Assembly: GCA_963691815.1 (NCBI GenBank)
Contig: OY829652.1
Coordinates: 18,661,986 to 18,725,985 of the forward strand
Source: Echiichthys vipera
Taxonomy: Eukaryota > Chordata > Actinopteri > Perciformes > Trachinidae
Length of the DNA: 64,000 nucleotides
Direction: 5' to 3'
How positions within the stretch are numbered: the stretch's first letter is position 1; each line of letters starts with the position of its first letter. Position numbers and translations under genes: made by a program. This document shows, in pieces, positions 1 to 17,500 of this stretch. The notes under the pieces were generated by a model, which saw nothing but the letters and a program-made list of their open reading frames with translations, was not told the DNA's origin and did no database searches.

Positions 1-778
1 GGACAAAACTTAGTTTAAAATGGACTTTCCTCCTGTCTAACACCCTGTATCTGCAGCTAGAGTGAAGTGTGGGTTCAGGGGTTGGTTGGGGCTGCTGACT
101 ATGAGCTAAATGGTAACACCAGCACTTGCTCATGAGTGAAAATTATAACATGTCGATGTTTAGCAGGTATCATGTGTATTATGTTTATGATGTAAGTGTT
201 GCTTGTAAGCATGCTAACAAATTTAATAATAAGAAGTTAATAACAAGCACAGCAGAGGCTGATGGGAATGTCTTAAGATTTGCAGGTCATGGCACCAACA
301 CCCCATATAAAGGGCAAGTTACTTGGCACCAGAAGGGTTTAACATCAGGTTGATAGGCAGGAGTTACTGTAAAGCTAAAAAGGTGGGACTTAACTTAAGC
401 TGAAGCAATAGCTGCCATCTCCTTTCTAACCCTGCTCCAGTAAATTACATTTTACTGTCTCAGCCTCACATAACACGAACCAAGTACCTATTTTGTAACT
501 TGTTGTTGTGGAGCTCCTAAAAGAGGATGACTGGGATCCTCCATAGTTTGCAGGAAAGTTGAGGTCATGGCTAATATGAAGATTCCTTTAATCTAAAACA
601 GACATTTCAGTACAAACTTATATTAAGCTGTGTTGTCTGTTTTCACATGGGAAATTTCATGAGTGAGACACCTGCCAGCCTTAAGAGAAGCAACGTGACC
701 TGATGAGACGGCGCACTTCCTGGCGCGACACTGCACGTCTGACAGGAAGACATACAGGAAACAGGTTAGTAAAGTGGC
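1..778. other. Unannotated non-coding stretch
   Basis: AT-rich unique-looking sequence. I see no gene, RNA or repeat here. Short ORFs have no recognisable motif. Confidence 0.6.
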
Positions 779-930
<152 letters not shown>

Positions 931-1559
931 AGGCTACACCCTCAGGAGTGTGCCACCACGGCAACTTTGTGGGAACAATACCACCTGTCGCTCAGGGCTA
1001 CCAGACAATGGAGGCCAGATGGGGAGCAAAGGGTGGAGGACGGAATCAAATGCCAGTCTAAGCAGGGGCATCAAATCTAACTCTTTAGTTTTTCCTGAAG
1101 CCAAGAGCCTATGGTTTTATTGTTTTTCAATGTTTCTATGGGTAATACAGTACATTGCCATCTGTCGTTTTTTTTTTAATCTCTTTTTGTCCCTGGGTCC
1201 ATGTTTCTTTGTCTCTCTCACTCTTTGATACTCATACTGTACATACACTGGCAATATTAAATTATATAAAGTCTGAATTTGAATACCAATGTCAAATGCC
1301 AAAACTTTAGAAATAGGGATTAAAGTTATTTTTTCTAAAATTGTTTTTTTGAAATGTTACCTGAGCTGACTGACTACATTTTTCCCAGCTGTGATTCACT
1401 CTTAAAGGCACAATGACCAAGTTTGTCTGTTGTAGTTTAAACACGGTGCTCGATGCGAGTGAAAGCTAACCCTACATTCACTCTCGTTGTAGAGCGAGCA
1501 TTGTCAATTTGGCGTTTTATCTCACTATATTTTTGTGTGTGTGTCCGTTTGTGTGTGGG

Positions 1560-1945
1560 GGTTGGGGGGACAACCCCTGTTACACTTCAAGTGGATCATA
1601 AGTGATGATTGTGAGAGATTATTTTGTATTAGTCCATCAATTATCCACCCATCCATCCATCCATCGAGCCCACATTTACCAGCTCCTCCTGGGGCACCCT
1701 GAGGCATTCCCTAGCGTTCCCAGGCATTCCCAGGCGTTCCCAGGTGAGACAAGTTGTATAATCTTTCCAGCGTGTTCTGGGTCAACCCCAGGGCCTCTTA
1801 CCAGGTGGACATGCCCAGAAAACCTCTAACAAATGGCACCCAGGAGGCACCCTGATCCGATGGCCGAACCACCTCAACTGGCCACTTCCAATGCAGAGCA
1901 GCAACGGCTCTACTCGAAGCTACCTTCGGATATAATCCACCCAAC
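1560..1945. repeat. Teleost LINE-derived repeat fragment
   Basis: A CATC tetranucleotide run (1650-1665) is followed by TTTCCAGCGTGTTCTGGGTC, CACCCAGGAGGCACCCTGAT and CAACGGCTCTACTCGA. I recall this text, with substitutions, from a fish repeat found in many loci. It includes several local GGCATTCC/GCGTTCCCA units at 1700-1745. Confidence 0.6.
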
Positions 1946-2092
1946 AGAGGAAACGCACTTAGCTCACTTGTATCCGCAATCTAGTATTTCAGTCACTTAA
2001 TGTATCCATCAAAACTCAGTAAGAAAGAGATTATATTTAAGTATAAACATAGCCATTTTTATCAACATAAGAGCACGTATCTCAAAAGTCAA

Positions 2093-2094
<2 letters not shown>

Positions 2095-2182
<88 letters not shown>

Positions 2183-2186
2183 TGTA
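2095..2186. repeat. (GT)n microsatellite
   Basis: Pure to 2173, then a GG slip and a CG variant. Confidence 0.97.
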
Positions 2187-3790
2187 CAACACATACAACT
2201 TCACAAAGCCTTGACCTCCATGCCAAATTTTAGCCTCTTAAGCTGAAAAGGCCACCAATGGTTGTTGAAACTTTTGTAGACCAACCAACACAGTGAGCTC
2301 TAGAGCTGCTGATTGTGGCTTAAACCACAGCTGTGTTTTTTATTCTTTAACTTTAAGGAAATGTTGCCATAACTAATATTAAGTGTGGCTTATGATTGTT
2401 TTATTTCTAACATAATATCAGCACAAGCTGTGTTGTGGAGCTTTTCCAAACTGCTGAGAGCACTTTGACATTAACAAGTCAAAAATCCATCTTAGACAGT
2501 TGTCTTCATTAGTCAAGTCTGCGACTGCAGTTACATACACATTACTGTGAAACAAATCAAACAAAATTACTTGTATAGGTCAGGTAGTCAGTTAAGTGTC
2601 ACCGTATCTGTCTGAAAGGAGTATAAGCAGAAGTTGCCCTTTGGCCCTGGAATCCACCGGGGCAAAGAGGCAGAAGGTTCAGTCACGATCCACTTTTGTT
2701 TTCTTCTTCAGCCACACGACTCTTTGTCTCGGTCCTCGAACACATCCTTCATTTCCTCCCTTGTATGTCTCACCGTCTGTCTCAGCGTTGCCCCTCCTCT
2801 TTCCCAAGAAACAGGATGTGAAGAAATGTTTGAGGATCAGCAAGATAAACCATCCACTTACTTTTGAATATGAAACATGTCATTCCTTGCTGCGATATAA
2901 GCTGTCTATACATTTTGGGGAAATTGCTGGTCTTATCATCTAGCTCTCATCCAGTTCTCAGAATAAAAAATGAGAACTCTAGTATGTACTGTATATTTTT
3001 TCTTGTACACTGCCATGCACTCACTCACTGCAGAGTAGTAGTAAATAATAGTAATAAATAGTTTAGGGAACACTAAATTGTGTGAAGTGAGTGAGTTTTG
3101 CTGAACAGCGAAATGACAGTATAATGTCAAATTCAATTTCCTTAAATTTCTCAAATTTCTACTAATTTACATACCTGTCTTAGATTCAAGCTTATATATA
3201 TTAAAACAATATGTTTGAATGAATGAATTCATAATGCAGTAAAATCTGAGGTTTATTTTCAAGTACTGACTGACAATACAATTAAGCAAATATATCAAGA
3301 GAGAATATGGAAATTCTTATAGGCACACCTTTACAATGCTGAACAAGTATATTTACAATTTTGTGCCTCTTAATAGTGGCCATGTGTGTTCATCAGCCAC
3401 TTAACTACCATTCAGATCTACAATACATAAGACTATTTACTCTGTTATCATGGCACTGGATCATTCTAATCTAGTAATTAAAAGTGCATGATTGCACAGG
3501 TCCCATAACTTGTATGATTACCCCATGAAAAGAAATAGTATGCACAAGAGAGCAGACATTTTTGTTGATTTTTTTCTTTCTTATAAATGTCTGTGCATTC
3601 AAGTACAAATCTAAGCTATCCCTATCATACATGCCATGCTGCTGTTGGAAGTATAGGAGTGAAGGCTGAATAGAACCAGAGAATGTGGGAACTGGAGGTT
3701 TTTTTGCCCAGTCAGGGTCGCCATCTGCTCTTTATCCACACTGGCACCAAGCCCTGGTCCAGCCCTTGGCACCTACACCCACACACTAAC
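2187..3790. other. Non-coding stretch
   Basis: No gene seen. At 2313-2329 TGTGGCTTAAACCACA holds mirrored RUNX-like sites (TGTGGC/ACCACA). Otherwise AT-rich with nothing I recognise. Confidence 0.55.
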
Positions 3791-3791
3791 A

Positions 3792-3802
3792 TGCACACAC
3801 AT

Positions 3803-3861
<59 letters not shown>
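3792..3861. repeat. (CA)n microsatellite
   Basis: Two ATGCACAC variants followed by about 58 bp of pure CA. Confidence 0.97.
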
Positions 3862-3862
<1 letters not shown>

Positions 3863-4088
3863 TGCAAGTTGCATGTGTCATAATTGTAACTTTGCTAAGA
3901 AAAGTAGATGTGCAACGCGTTGCATTTGAACAACACATATGAAATCATGCTCATTTAGATGTGTCAAATGTGATCCAACTCAGTGTGTTTGCATATTTAG
4001 AGTTTCCCTTCAACCTTCCTCTCTGGCTTTTTATTGGGAATTAGTCAGTGAATGGGGGAACAAGAGTAAGTGTTATTTTGTGGATGTT

Positions 4089-4227
<139 letters not shown>

Positions 4228-4330
4228 TTGTTGAAAGGGGGGTGCTTGAGGCTGTTTGAGAGTGTGTATTTGTGTGCAAAACAAAGAGCATGTCTTAGCG
4301 TTTGAGTGGAAAGCCAAGAGGGCCATAAGT

Positions 4331-4334
4331 ATGT

Positions 4335-4382
<48 letters not shown>

Positions 4383-4409
4383 GTGTGTGTTTGTGTGTGT
4401 GTGCGTGTC
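4331..4409. repeat. Interrupted (TG)n microsatellite
   Basis: TG array broken by TTTG and TGCG variants. Confidence 0.95.
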
Positions 4410-4527
4410 TACCTCAGTGTGAATACAACCCTAAAGCGATTGGCTTTTGTTTTTCGAAGGAGTGGGTGGGGAAGGTGCGTGACAAGCGTGTTTCTCTCCT
4501 TGTAGGCTTCTTGGCTCAGGCAGCGCA

Positions 4528-4684
<157 letters not shown>

Positions 4685-4689
4685 AGTGA

Positions 4690-6440
4690 TGATGTTAGTT
4701 CCCAAAACAAGACCAGCAGCTGTTTTTACAGGCTCACACAAACACACAAACCTATTCATCTGTTGTCATCATCGACCCCCACTTTCCTCCTGTAGCAAAT
4801 GCTATATGCTTTCAAATAAACAAAAGCTCAATCTTATTTAAACATAGTGGATACAAATAAAACAGAAATACTCATTGAAGAGGAGCATTTACACAACAAC
4901 CCAAATGCTAAAAAGTCCTGTACAGGTCAGTTTTACTGTACATACATGAGCAACAGAGAGGAGAAAAAAAATGATCACTCACCAGCTCCATGGTAACAGA
5001 CAGAGTTGGCATAGCCACCAATGAACCACAGCTCTCTAAGGTTTACAGCTGGTACCACATCTGTGACCAATCAAGTTATTTGGCTAAAACTTCCTGTTGT
5101 ATAATGGCATTTGAAAACGTCACTCATCAGAAACTCACTGCGAAGCAATAAGGAGTTTTGGAGTTTGACTTGACCATTTTGAAGAACTATGTTTTTTTTC
5201 TCGTCTTTTTATGTCTGTAATATCTAGTACTTCTGCTTCAACAACTTCAGCAGCTGGTAATATCTTGTGGAAGCTAACCAGAGGATATTTTTCCATTGTC
5301 ATTGTACAGTTGTATGAAGAGAAGAAAGTGAATGCATAAATTATACGGTTGAAATATAGTATATAACTGGGCCGTTTATAGTCAATGATCTCAATTGTTA
5401 TAGGAATAGTTAGTTGTGTCTCATGTGAATTCCTGGATAATAAATGTTCATTTTTAATTGGCCCAGTAATATTTGTTTGATATGAAAGTAGCATATCTCA
5501 TGACATAGTTAACTTACATTTGAGATAAACAATTGAGGACTACTTTAACTTAATAAATGTAACTATATAATATTCATGCTATTGTCAACAAGTTATTGTA
5601 ATTTTGACAATTCTGAACATGCCCACCGCCTCATCTACAACAACAATGACAACAACAACAACAACAACAACAACAATAAAATGAAACGTACACTGGACAT
5701 TTTCTGCCACTGACTTCATCTGCATGTGGTCTGTAATAATGTAATCTGTGACCTCTGTGTTTCACAGCCGAACTCACAGTTTAGTTGATCTTATTTACAT
5801 ATTTTGTCTGATATCTGATGATGGAACAAGTAAAAGCTGTAGGTCTGTCTGAGCTATAATGACATGATATATAATCACAGAAAATCAACCAACCGTAATG
5901 GCATGCATTTTAAGATGTAGCCATTTTTGGCTAATTGGCCAATCCACTTTGGCTAATTTTAGAGGGATGACCTAAACACAGAGAAAAAGAAGCATTTTTT
6001 TAATTTAGACATCACTGGGAGTAATCTGGTTAAAACACATAATCTTACAATGTGGTATTGTTGAAAACCCCTTAACTGTATTACATCAGATTCGCTGCCC
6101 AGCTCCTCCACACGTGTCTAACGTCATTATCAGCTTCATTATATGTTTCATAAGTATTTCTTTCATTGTTCTTCTCCATCTCAAATCCTACTATTTAATC
6201 TAGTTTATGCTTAATAGTTTACATATATGTTGACAAACAAAACCAGGTCTATTATTTACTTGCAGTTATGAAATCAGATGTTTTCCAAAAGTGTGTGTGA
6301 ATCCGATGACTACAGTGAACTACTCACGCACATGTACTGAAGACAAGCAAACAAGAACGAGTCTCATCACAGTCATCCACAGACGATGACTGACAAACCA
6401 CATGACAACACGTCACTGCTGCTGCTGTTGTTGTTCATGG
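4690..6440. other. Non-coding stretch
   Basis: AT-rich and unique-looking apart from the CAA run at 5640. No gene or RNA recognised. Confidence 0.55.
5640..5680. repeat. (CAA)n microsatellite
   Basis: ACAACAACAAC run with one ATGAC interruption. Confidence 0.95.
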
Positions 6441-6455
6441 TTTGTGTGTGTTGTG

Positions 6456-6654
<199 letters not shown>

Positions 6655-6724
6655 GGCTTTGGAGTCAATCCCCACAAACAGGACTGTCATTACCCATAGA
6701 GCTCTTGAAAGACCACCCAGATGT

Positions 6725-6863
<139 letters not shown>

Positions 6864-6869
6864 CCTGCA

Positions 6870-8590
6870 GACTGGCATTGTGTTGTGTGTTATCTATCCA
6901 CTCCAGCTTGTCCATTTGTAGTGCTAAGACAACAATCACTTTAGGAGTGGAAGAGAGGACAGTATTATATCACCATGGTAACACACAGCTCTCAAAATAG
7001 AGGGAAAAGGTTGACAAAAAATAATCAGGCTAAAAAGACATTTATGAGATGATTTCAAACTGGGGTACTGCAGTAGGATCCCCCCTGCTCTTTTGTTTGA
7101 CTTCGTGTATGCCCTAGTGTGACACTTCCTTGTTTAATTTCCAGCTAATGACCACCAGCGGGACCCACATGCCTTCTGGTTGGCTCAAAGACTCCTTGGT
7201 TGGCTCAAATGTGCTCTGAGTCCCAAGTGTCTCAATATCCTTCTGGTCAGCTCAAGTGTTGCTCTGCTCGGGGCAAAAAGTAAACCTTTAGCCTGCACAT
7301 GCATGAGGTGACCCTTTCTCATGTTGGTTCCTCTGTCTATGCAGGAAATTGGGTTGTAGCAGCAGCAAACCTAAGAGAACAGAAGTAAGAAATTAGTATA
7401 AGAAGATAATAATACAGTAAAACAACAGCAAAGATAGAGATAACAAAGATTGATGGGGTTACATTATAAATCACATATACAATTTGGTCTGTCATGTGTC
7501 ACTCTGAATAACTATTAAACACACAAACACACACACACACAAGCAAAATATAAAAATAAAAATGCTATTTTTCATAAATTCAAAGTTTTCATTAAAGTGA
7601 CATCAAAGACTGTGATAGCTTAAACATGATGTTTGCCTTTTCATAAAGGATCTTCAGACATCAGATGTTTTGAAATAAGCTGAAAACTGTGACTGAAGTC
7701 CTTAAAGCCTCTTAACAAAAGATTATCCCTGCTAAATTTACTGACATAGTCGTTGTCACTGGTCACAAGTGGTTGCACTATCTATATACAAAAGAAAGTC
7801 TCAGAAATGTTGATTCTGTACTGGTGGAAAATCATGACACAGCAGCTTGAGAAGAAGACCTCACCTGGTGTCAAAAATGATCTCTCTCTTAAGCTCTCTT
7901 TGGTTGTGCCTGAATAGAAATAGTATCATGATGCCTTTTGCTGATTTCAAATCTTTTTTTTATAGGCTTAATAGGTTTGTTTGCCTACATCACAAAAGAA
8001 AGCCACTGTTTACAGACTTAAGTATGTCAAAATGTAGAAAAAATGTGTTCAGATCTGTGTCTCTAGATCTCAGACTGTTTCGAATGCATATTCACATCTG
8101 GTTAAATAGGGACTAAATACAGAATATATCTTTTGCATGTGTGAATATTATTTACACCTTAATGATAGAAGAAAGTTTGAAAATTACGTGAGGGTAAATG
8201 ATCACCATGATTTAATCACATCATTTTATGAAAAAATCAAGTATTATAAACTGCTGATTTTGAACTCTTTTGCACCTACATACATACTACATACAGCTGT
8301 GAGCTGTGTTTCCACCTTACTGACCCTCACCTTGATTTTGTGCTTTAATAACATGACAGTCTAGCAGTAACCAGAGCACTTTGAGTTTCCTGCAGCTGCT
8401 GATATATACAAAGAGTCCCTTCTTTGTAACTTTATATTCAACACACTTGTCCTCTGCACGGGATGTGTTCAAAGATGGAAGTAGAGAGAGCATTACATGG
8501 GAGTTTCAAAGGGCAGGCCGGCTGCAAGACCTCAAACGCACTCACACACCTCTCACACACCTGTGCAAACTCTCCGTCCGACTTCCTCAC
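6870..8590. other. Non-coding stretch with small degenerate repeats
   Basis: At 7169-7260 three related segments recur (CCTTCTGGTTGGCTCAAA, CCTTGGTTGGCTCAAATG, CCTTCTGGTCAGCTCAAG). No gene recognised. Confidence 0.5.
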
Positions 8591-8593
8591 TCA

Positions 8594-8617
8594 CTCACAC
8601 ACACACACACACACACA

Positions 8618-8651
<34 letters not shown>
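8594..8651. repeat. (CA)n microsatellite
   Basis: One GCGC interruption near 8619. Confidence 0.96.
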
Positions 8652-8652
<1 letters not shown>

Positions 8653-8766
8653 TTTCCTGTGGGCCTGTACACTGCCCAGTCTGTTCTCCAGGGCGTTGGC
8701 TGCTGGGCACTTGATCAATGTGTACCCAAGTGTAATGCTTCAGTGCTCTGCGACTGGCATGCAGAC

Positions 8767-8820
<54 letters not shown>
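8767..8820. repeat. (CA)n microsatellite
   Basis: Pure CA, second array within 120 bp. Confidence 0.97.
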
Positions 8821-8823
<3 letters not shown>

Positions 8824-9351
8824 CATTTATACAGTTTATTAAAGATACATATTTGTACCAGTAATTCTTGTCTTACACTATAATTGTTGATGTTGCATCA
8901 CAGCTAATATGCAATGCTAACTTCCTTTGTTTTTAAGCTCCATTGTTAAGATGGTTTGATCAAATGCGAATTGAATGCAAATTCTGAATGTAAAAATTGA
9001 CTAACTTTAAACTGTTTGACAATTCCCTAATATGCAAACAGGCTTACACTGATTAATTGATTAATTGAACTGAATTGATTTTGCTCTTCAACATATTTGG
9101 TAATGTCAATATTATATAAACGCAGCTGGCATAGGAGGCAGCTCTGCAAGCCTTGTACTGCAGCCAGCTTAATTTCTTGCTATTTCAAGGGACGAGTTTC
9201 CTTCAGTCTGGTCTTCAGCATGTTAAACACATGTTGAGATTGATCGTAAATGAATTGCTCTGTCAGGACATTGACACTTTTTCCAAGTCCTGCTGGATAG
9301 AGCACTGTATTCGCACAGCTGGGAAGAGAAGCGCAGAGTGATCTAACGCGT

Positions 9352-9388
<37 letters not shown>
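9352..9388. repeat. (CA)n microsatellite
   Basis: Pure CA of about 37 bp. Confidence 0.96.
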
Positions 9389-9391
<3 letters not shown>

Positions 9392-9480
9392 CCTCTACTG
9401 TTTGCACACCCAAAAGTAAATGTCTGAAGAAAGACACAGCCATGACAGTCCAAACAAAAACCTTGTGTTGCGGCCGACAT

Positions 9481-9546
9481 CTCACTCAACATCAACCCAA
9501 CATCAGTCCACACCACACAGGTGACATGACACACCAAGTAACATGC
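9481..9546 (+). repeat. Direct repeat flanking the 360-bp unit, left copy
   Basis: 49 bp at 9488-9536 match 9988-10036 with one mismatch. After a 21-base gap in this copy, CAAGTAACATGC also matches 10056-10067. Confidence 0.92.
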
Positions 9547-9567
9547 ACACAAACACACACACACACG

Positions 9568-9618
<51 letters not shown>
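9545..9618. repeat. (CA)n microsatellite joined to the 360-bp unit
   Basis: CA array with AAC and GCACGC variants. It directly abuts dispersed unit copy 1. Confidence 0.96.
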
Positions 9619-9621
<3 letters not shown>

Positions 9622-9979
9622 TGCACAAACATCACTTCATACCCTACGTCACTTACCCGGACCATAGCTGACTGCTTTCACCTTATAAGACAAATATCCT
9701 TGTATCTTCAGGGACCCCAAAAACTGCTGTCACTATTGTTTATTGCACTACTTCACTGTATATATAACATTACATGTTTTTTTTCTGTGATTGCACTATA
9801 TGTTTGTTCCTCTTCTTGTATTTTGTTCGGTTTTCTGTATCCTATTGTTTGCACCTTATGCTTCATTATTTGGTTCTACAAAGGGGACCATCGAAACACA
9901 ACTGTTTCTTTACAAACTACTGCACTGTAGATGGATGACATTATAGATTCAATGTGCGTTATCGTTAACATGCTATGTC
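9619..9979 (+). repeat. 360-bp dispersed unit, copy 1
   Basis: Nearly identical, in inverted orientation, to 23055-23413. Both copies carry a long CA/TG array on the same side of the unit. It reads from CATCACTTCATACCCTACG to the inverse of the copy-2 start. No ORF of note. Confidence 0.9.
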
Positions 9980-9980
9980 A

Positions 9981-10067
9981 CTCACTAAACATCAACCCAA
10001 CATCAGTCCACACCACAAAGGTGACATGACACACCATTTTCAAACACACTCAGCACAAGTAACATGC
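9981..10067 (+). repeat. Direct repeat flanking the 360-bp unit, right copy
   Basis: Partner of 9481-9546, offset by exactly 500 bp in its first part. The two copies bracket the CA array and the 360-bp unit. Confidence 0.92.
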
Positions 10068-10299
10068 CCAGAAAAGCATAGTGAGTGAATGTTAAGCCTT
10101 TGTCAAACTACAATTTCCATGACCAACAATACTCTTTAATACTAAATCAATTGTAATATTTCAATAAAAAAGATTTTGAGCTTTGATTTCTACATTTTGT
10201 TTACCAAAACCACTGCAATGATGCATGGCCGTTTCAGACGTTTCAGGTTTATTTAAGCGCATACAATCCATCTCACAGTATTTACCTGCCCGTCGGTCC

Positions 10300-10570
10300 T
10301 TTACTTCCTAGTGACCAAGACAATCTCTCCCTCTAACCTGGCCTCTGACCTTTCCCCTTGGTATCACCTGCCATAAAGGCCCAGCGTTTGAACAAGGCAT
10401 TCTTAGTCAGGGTGAGGCAACAATCTGTGTCAGGAGGCAACAGTGGCCCTCAGGGGGATCTGGAGCCGACCCCCTCTCCCCTTTATGGCGCTCATTTAAG
10501 ACAGCGGGCAACCAGAGTAATGTGTGATGATTGTGTGTGTAAGCGCTGATTTAGGGCTGGAGGCAATAAG
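10300..10570. promoter_or_regulatory. Candidate regulatory element with mirrored CDX/HOX-type sites
   Basis: GCCATAAAGG at 10370-10379 and its exact complement CCTTTATGGC at 10480-10489 face each other 100 bp apart within a unique, GC-richer block. TTTATGG is a CDX/posterior-HOX-like site. Confidence 0.3.
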
Positions 10571-10639
10571 TGTAGACTGGTGCTGGAATCCAGCCGGCTC
10601 CACAGCTAGCTAACCATCAACTTGTAATGAGTCCCTGGG

Positions 10640-10726
10640 AGAGACAGACAGACAGACAGATAAACAGACAGAAAGAAACACAGACAGACAGACAGATAAA
10701 CAGACAGACAGACAGACAGACAGCCA
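10640..10726. repeat. (GACA)n tetranucleotide repeat
   Basis: Two GACA-rich blocks separated by a GATAAACAGACAGAAAGAAA type interruption, itself partly repeated (AGATAAACAGACAGA twice). Confidence 0.95.
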
Positions 10727-10729
10727 GAT

Positions 10730-14072
<3,343 letters not shown>

Positions 14073-14415
14073 GATAAGCGTGTGCATTCTCCCCCCACAG
14101 CACAAAGCTGCCATTGGTTGGCCAGATTTGTTGGAGGGAAAAAAAGAGCGAGAAGCAGGGAGAGTGAAGCAGGGAGATAGTGCTGACTCAGGCACTCGGC
14201 CCATTGTTCTCAATGTCTCGTAACCCTACACCTCCCTGCCTCCAGCCAGACAGCCCATTGGCCAGCCACAAGTGCTGGAGCCAGTGGGACTGCGGTGTTA
14301 AACAGCACCAAAAAATCTTATCTCTTCCTCCATTAGTCTCACAATGACAGAATTGAGGAGACAAAATCACAGTGGACACAAGGCCATTCAGGCTGTGATA
14401 TCTCCACTGCATCTT

Positions 14416-14418
<3 letters not shown>

Positions 14419-14502
<84 letters not shown>

Positions 14503-14503
14503 G

Positions 14504-14548
<45 letters not shown>
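14419..14548. repeat. (GA)n microsatellite, about 130 bp
   Basis: Pure purine tract with two GAGC interruptions near 14490 and 14505. Confidence 0.98.
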
Positions 14549-14549
<1 letters not shown>

Positions 14550-14552
<3 letters not shown>

Positions 14553-17500
14553 GGTGAAAATCAGGTGTCCTGTCATTGTCTCATGTCTCATGTCAGTTGG
14601 GTTTGTTTGTTGTATTTGAGCTCTGTGAGATCTTGGGCAATTGCCCTAAAGCACAGGGCATGGTACGAATGGACAGTGTGAGTGCGCCCTTACAGTTACC
14701 AATTGTGATCCCTTACCACCAGCTCTATGTGTAGCATATATACAGTACATAACAATTTCTGGAGATTCAAAAAGGAACAAATATCCAGTAGTCTAATGAA
14801 CAAAAAAGTCTGCTTTACTGTCCTGTCAATCATCTTTTAACCCACCACATTTATCTTGCAACTATGAGTTGATTATTTGTAAATGCTGATTTGGAAACAT
14901 TTAACATAGTTTCAAGTTAGAATTTGAAATTATCTCACCAGGGTTGCAAGTGCTTGAAGTTAACTGGAATTAAACAAAGGGGTTGTTAGAAACAACAACA
15001 ACAACTATACATTTAACTTTAGAAAGGCAACATACTGAAACATTTGTAACTGAAAATGTCTCTTTCCCAAGGACTAGATTAAGAAAAAAAGGAATAAGAC
15101 AGTGGCCGTTTGGCATGTCTTTTGCAGTGCTGTTTCACAAAAGACCAACAGAAGATGCAAACAAACTTCCCCGAACCCTCTCGTGTGATTAACCATCCCC
15201 TTTGTTCTGGTACAGAGAACTGGCAGACTTTTAAAACTGTAAACATAGCACATATTGTCACGATACCACAGGGAGAAATGATACGGGGGGAATGTTCGCC
15301 TTAAGGAGACAGATTACCAGGTAACAAATCAAGGCTTGACAGGGGAGGAAAGTGAGAGTTGCAGCAGCGCCAGTAATGGGATCCTCAGTTAACTAGGCCA
15401 TTTAGATCTTCAAGGTGATAAATAGGTCATGCCTGTTACAGAGGGCTGAGTTCAGTGAACTGAAATGTGTAAGGAAGAAGCTGAAAACTTGGTTGTATAA
15501 TGTATTTTATGTCACTTTGTATTATCTTTCTGTCTATGTGACTTCATATCATGTTCACTGCTGCACCAAGGGTTATTTGTATTAGATAACACACATATTA
15601 GTGACACCTAGATGTCATCAAAAGTATAAGCCCATTCCAGTTATTTAGTATTGTACTTTCATAATATTGGGGCACTCACAAGAGAGAAACAGAAAGTCGA
15701 GGCTGAGGTATTAGGGGTTTTTTAGTCCCTCTTTTCTCAGTCCTCCCCATGACAAGCATAAATAAAGTTACTCATGAGTCCTAATCAAGGGGCAAATGAA
15801 GCCGACGCAGAAATGCCAAAAACTGCAGATCATCGGATGGCTACTTGAAGCTCCAAATGGGAGTCAGTCTCCTTACACCCCCATGTTAAAATGCCCAACT
15901 TTGAAAGAGAATAAACATGTTTACAGTCTGGTACAAAGACAACCAGTTCTCACTCCAAGGGCGTCAAACACAGCCCTTGGTGTTTCATACAGACACATAA
16001 CGCACCCTTGAGTGCCTGTTTAAAACACACAGGGCCTTCAACTGTAGACCCATCTGCGACAATACTGCACACCCAGAGCATAATGCTCTGAGAGAGACAG
16101 ACACAGAGATTGATGTCCATGTTTTATACAGGCTATGCTCATAATGCAGAATTGCCTCTTTCAGAATAGTAAATTGTTGATGCATTAACATGGAAATCGT
16201 GTTTAAATTTTGTAAATTATAATAAATGTAGTGAAGTGAAAAAGTACAGTGGTTTTCCCTCTGAAATGTCGGAGTGAAAGTAAAAATCAACTACTTCGTA
16301 ATTGTTCTTAAATACAGCACATGTAAATGTGGCTTTTTAAAAACGCATTCAATTACATTACAAATTATAAAAGGAAGTCAATCTGAATCTTCACAGAAAA
16401 ATAAAAATGAAAGCTTCACAGGCCCACCGAACAAAATCCAGTCAAACTTGCGCTGAGAATTCACACGTACAGAGGTAACTAAACTCTGTGCGACGGATGT
16501 GATCTTCTGTTGTTCAGATAAGACGTGATACTTCCTTCCCAGAGGGCAGTAACTGTGCGTGTGATCACCTGTTGGGATACTACGTAAGTGCCTTAGTCTC
16601 AGGGTTACAGCTGATTATATTTCTGCAAAATTTATTTTATTTGTCCACAGTTGGTTATACATTATAGGAATCCATTTCAGCATGTTTAAGAGTCCCATTA
16701 TCGATTATATCCTTCATTAATAATATGGAAAGGGCATCAATGTTAAATTTCAGTTTTTGTAATTTTTAAGTGAACAGAAAAAATGTGTGTGAGACCCGTG
16801 AGAGCAGGAATATCTTAAGATGTAGAAATGTACGCCTTCAGGCACTGCTCGGCCTACACGTATGTTCGCACGGACACATCCACCCACATCTGCGTTCTTT
16901 ACGTTCTCAACAGTGAACACATCACAAGCAGAATCACAGCAGTCCGCTTCCACTCTCTCACAGCTGAGACATTGTTTGCCTGTGACGCCGGACAATTAGC
17001 TGCTTTTCCCATGTGAGACAATTGATTCCCCTGAGCCCACATTTATTAGATTCCACCCTGGTTGTATGAATATGGAGGAGGGCTGGCGCTGGGGGCACAA
17101 TGCCGAGACTACACATCAAGCTTGGTCATATATCGAAAAATGCTGCCCACAGACACTACGCAAGACAACAGAGTTCTTTCAGTTGGCGGGGCAACCCAGA
17201 TTCTGCCTTGGTAGCACAATTTTTTGAATTTGTTTGTACACCTCTCCTGGGAATGCTAGGCAGTGGGTTATGTGTCCTTTAATCCTGATCAGAATTGCTT
17301 TCAAAATTCAATAAATGAAGCAAATCTGTAAAGTTGGAGAAACAGTTTGGCAACACACACGATTAGAATAGTTAGATTAGATTAGTTTAAATTTGCTGTT
17401 TGTTTTTTGGCTCTCCTTTCATGTGAAGTTCAATCACAAGGGATGGATTGTCCAATCTTAGCTCACTTTGAAGATATTTACCCTTTATAAACACAGCTAA

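Noticed and set aside
7847..8364. Two consecutive short + strand ORFs
   Set aside because: Ordinary composition, no motif and no splice-site pattern. Expected by chance in AT-rich DNA.
10640..10726. Possible CRISPR-like or minisatellite array
   Set aside because: It is a GACA tetranucleotide repeat with small interruptions. No regular spacers exist.
14344..14619. Arg-Glu and Leu-Ser repeat ORFs over the GA array
   Set aside because: Artefact of (GA)n translation on the two strands.
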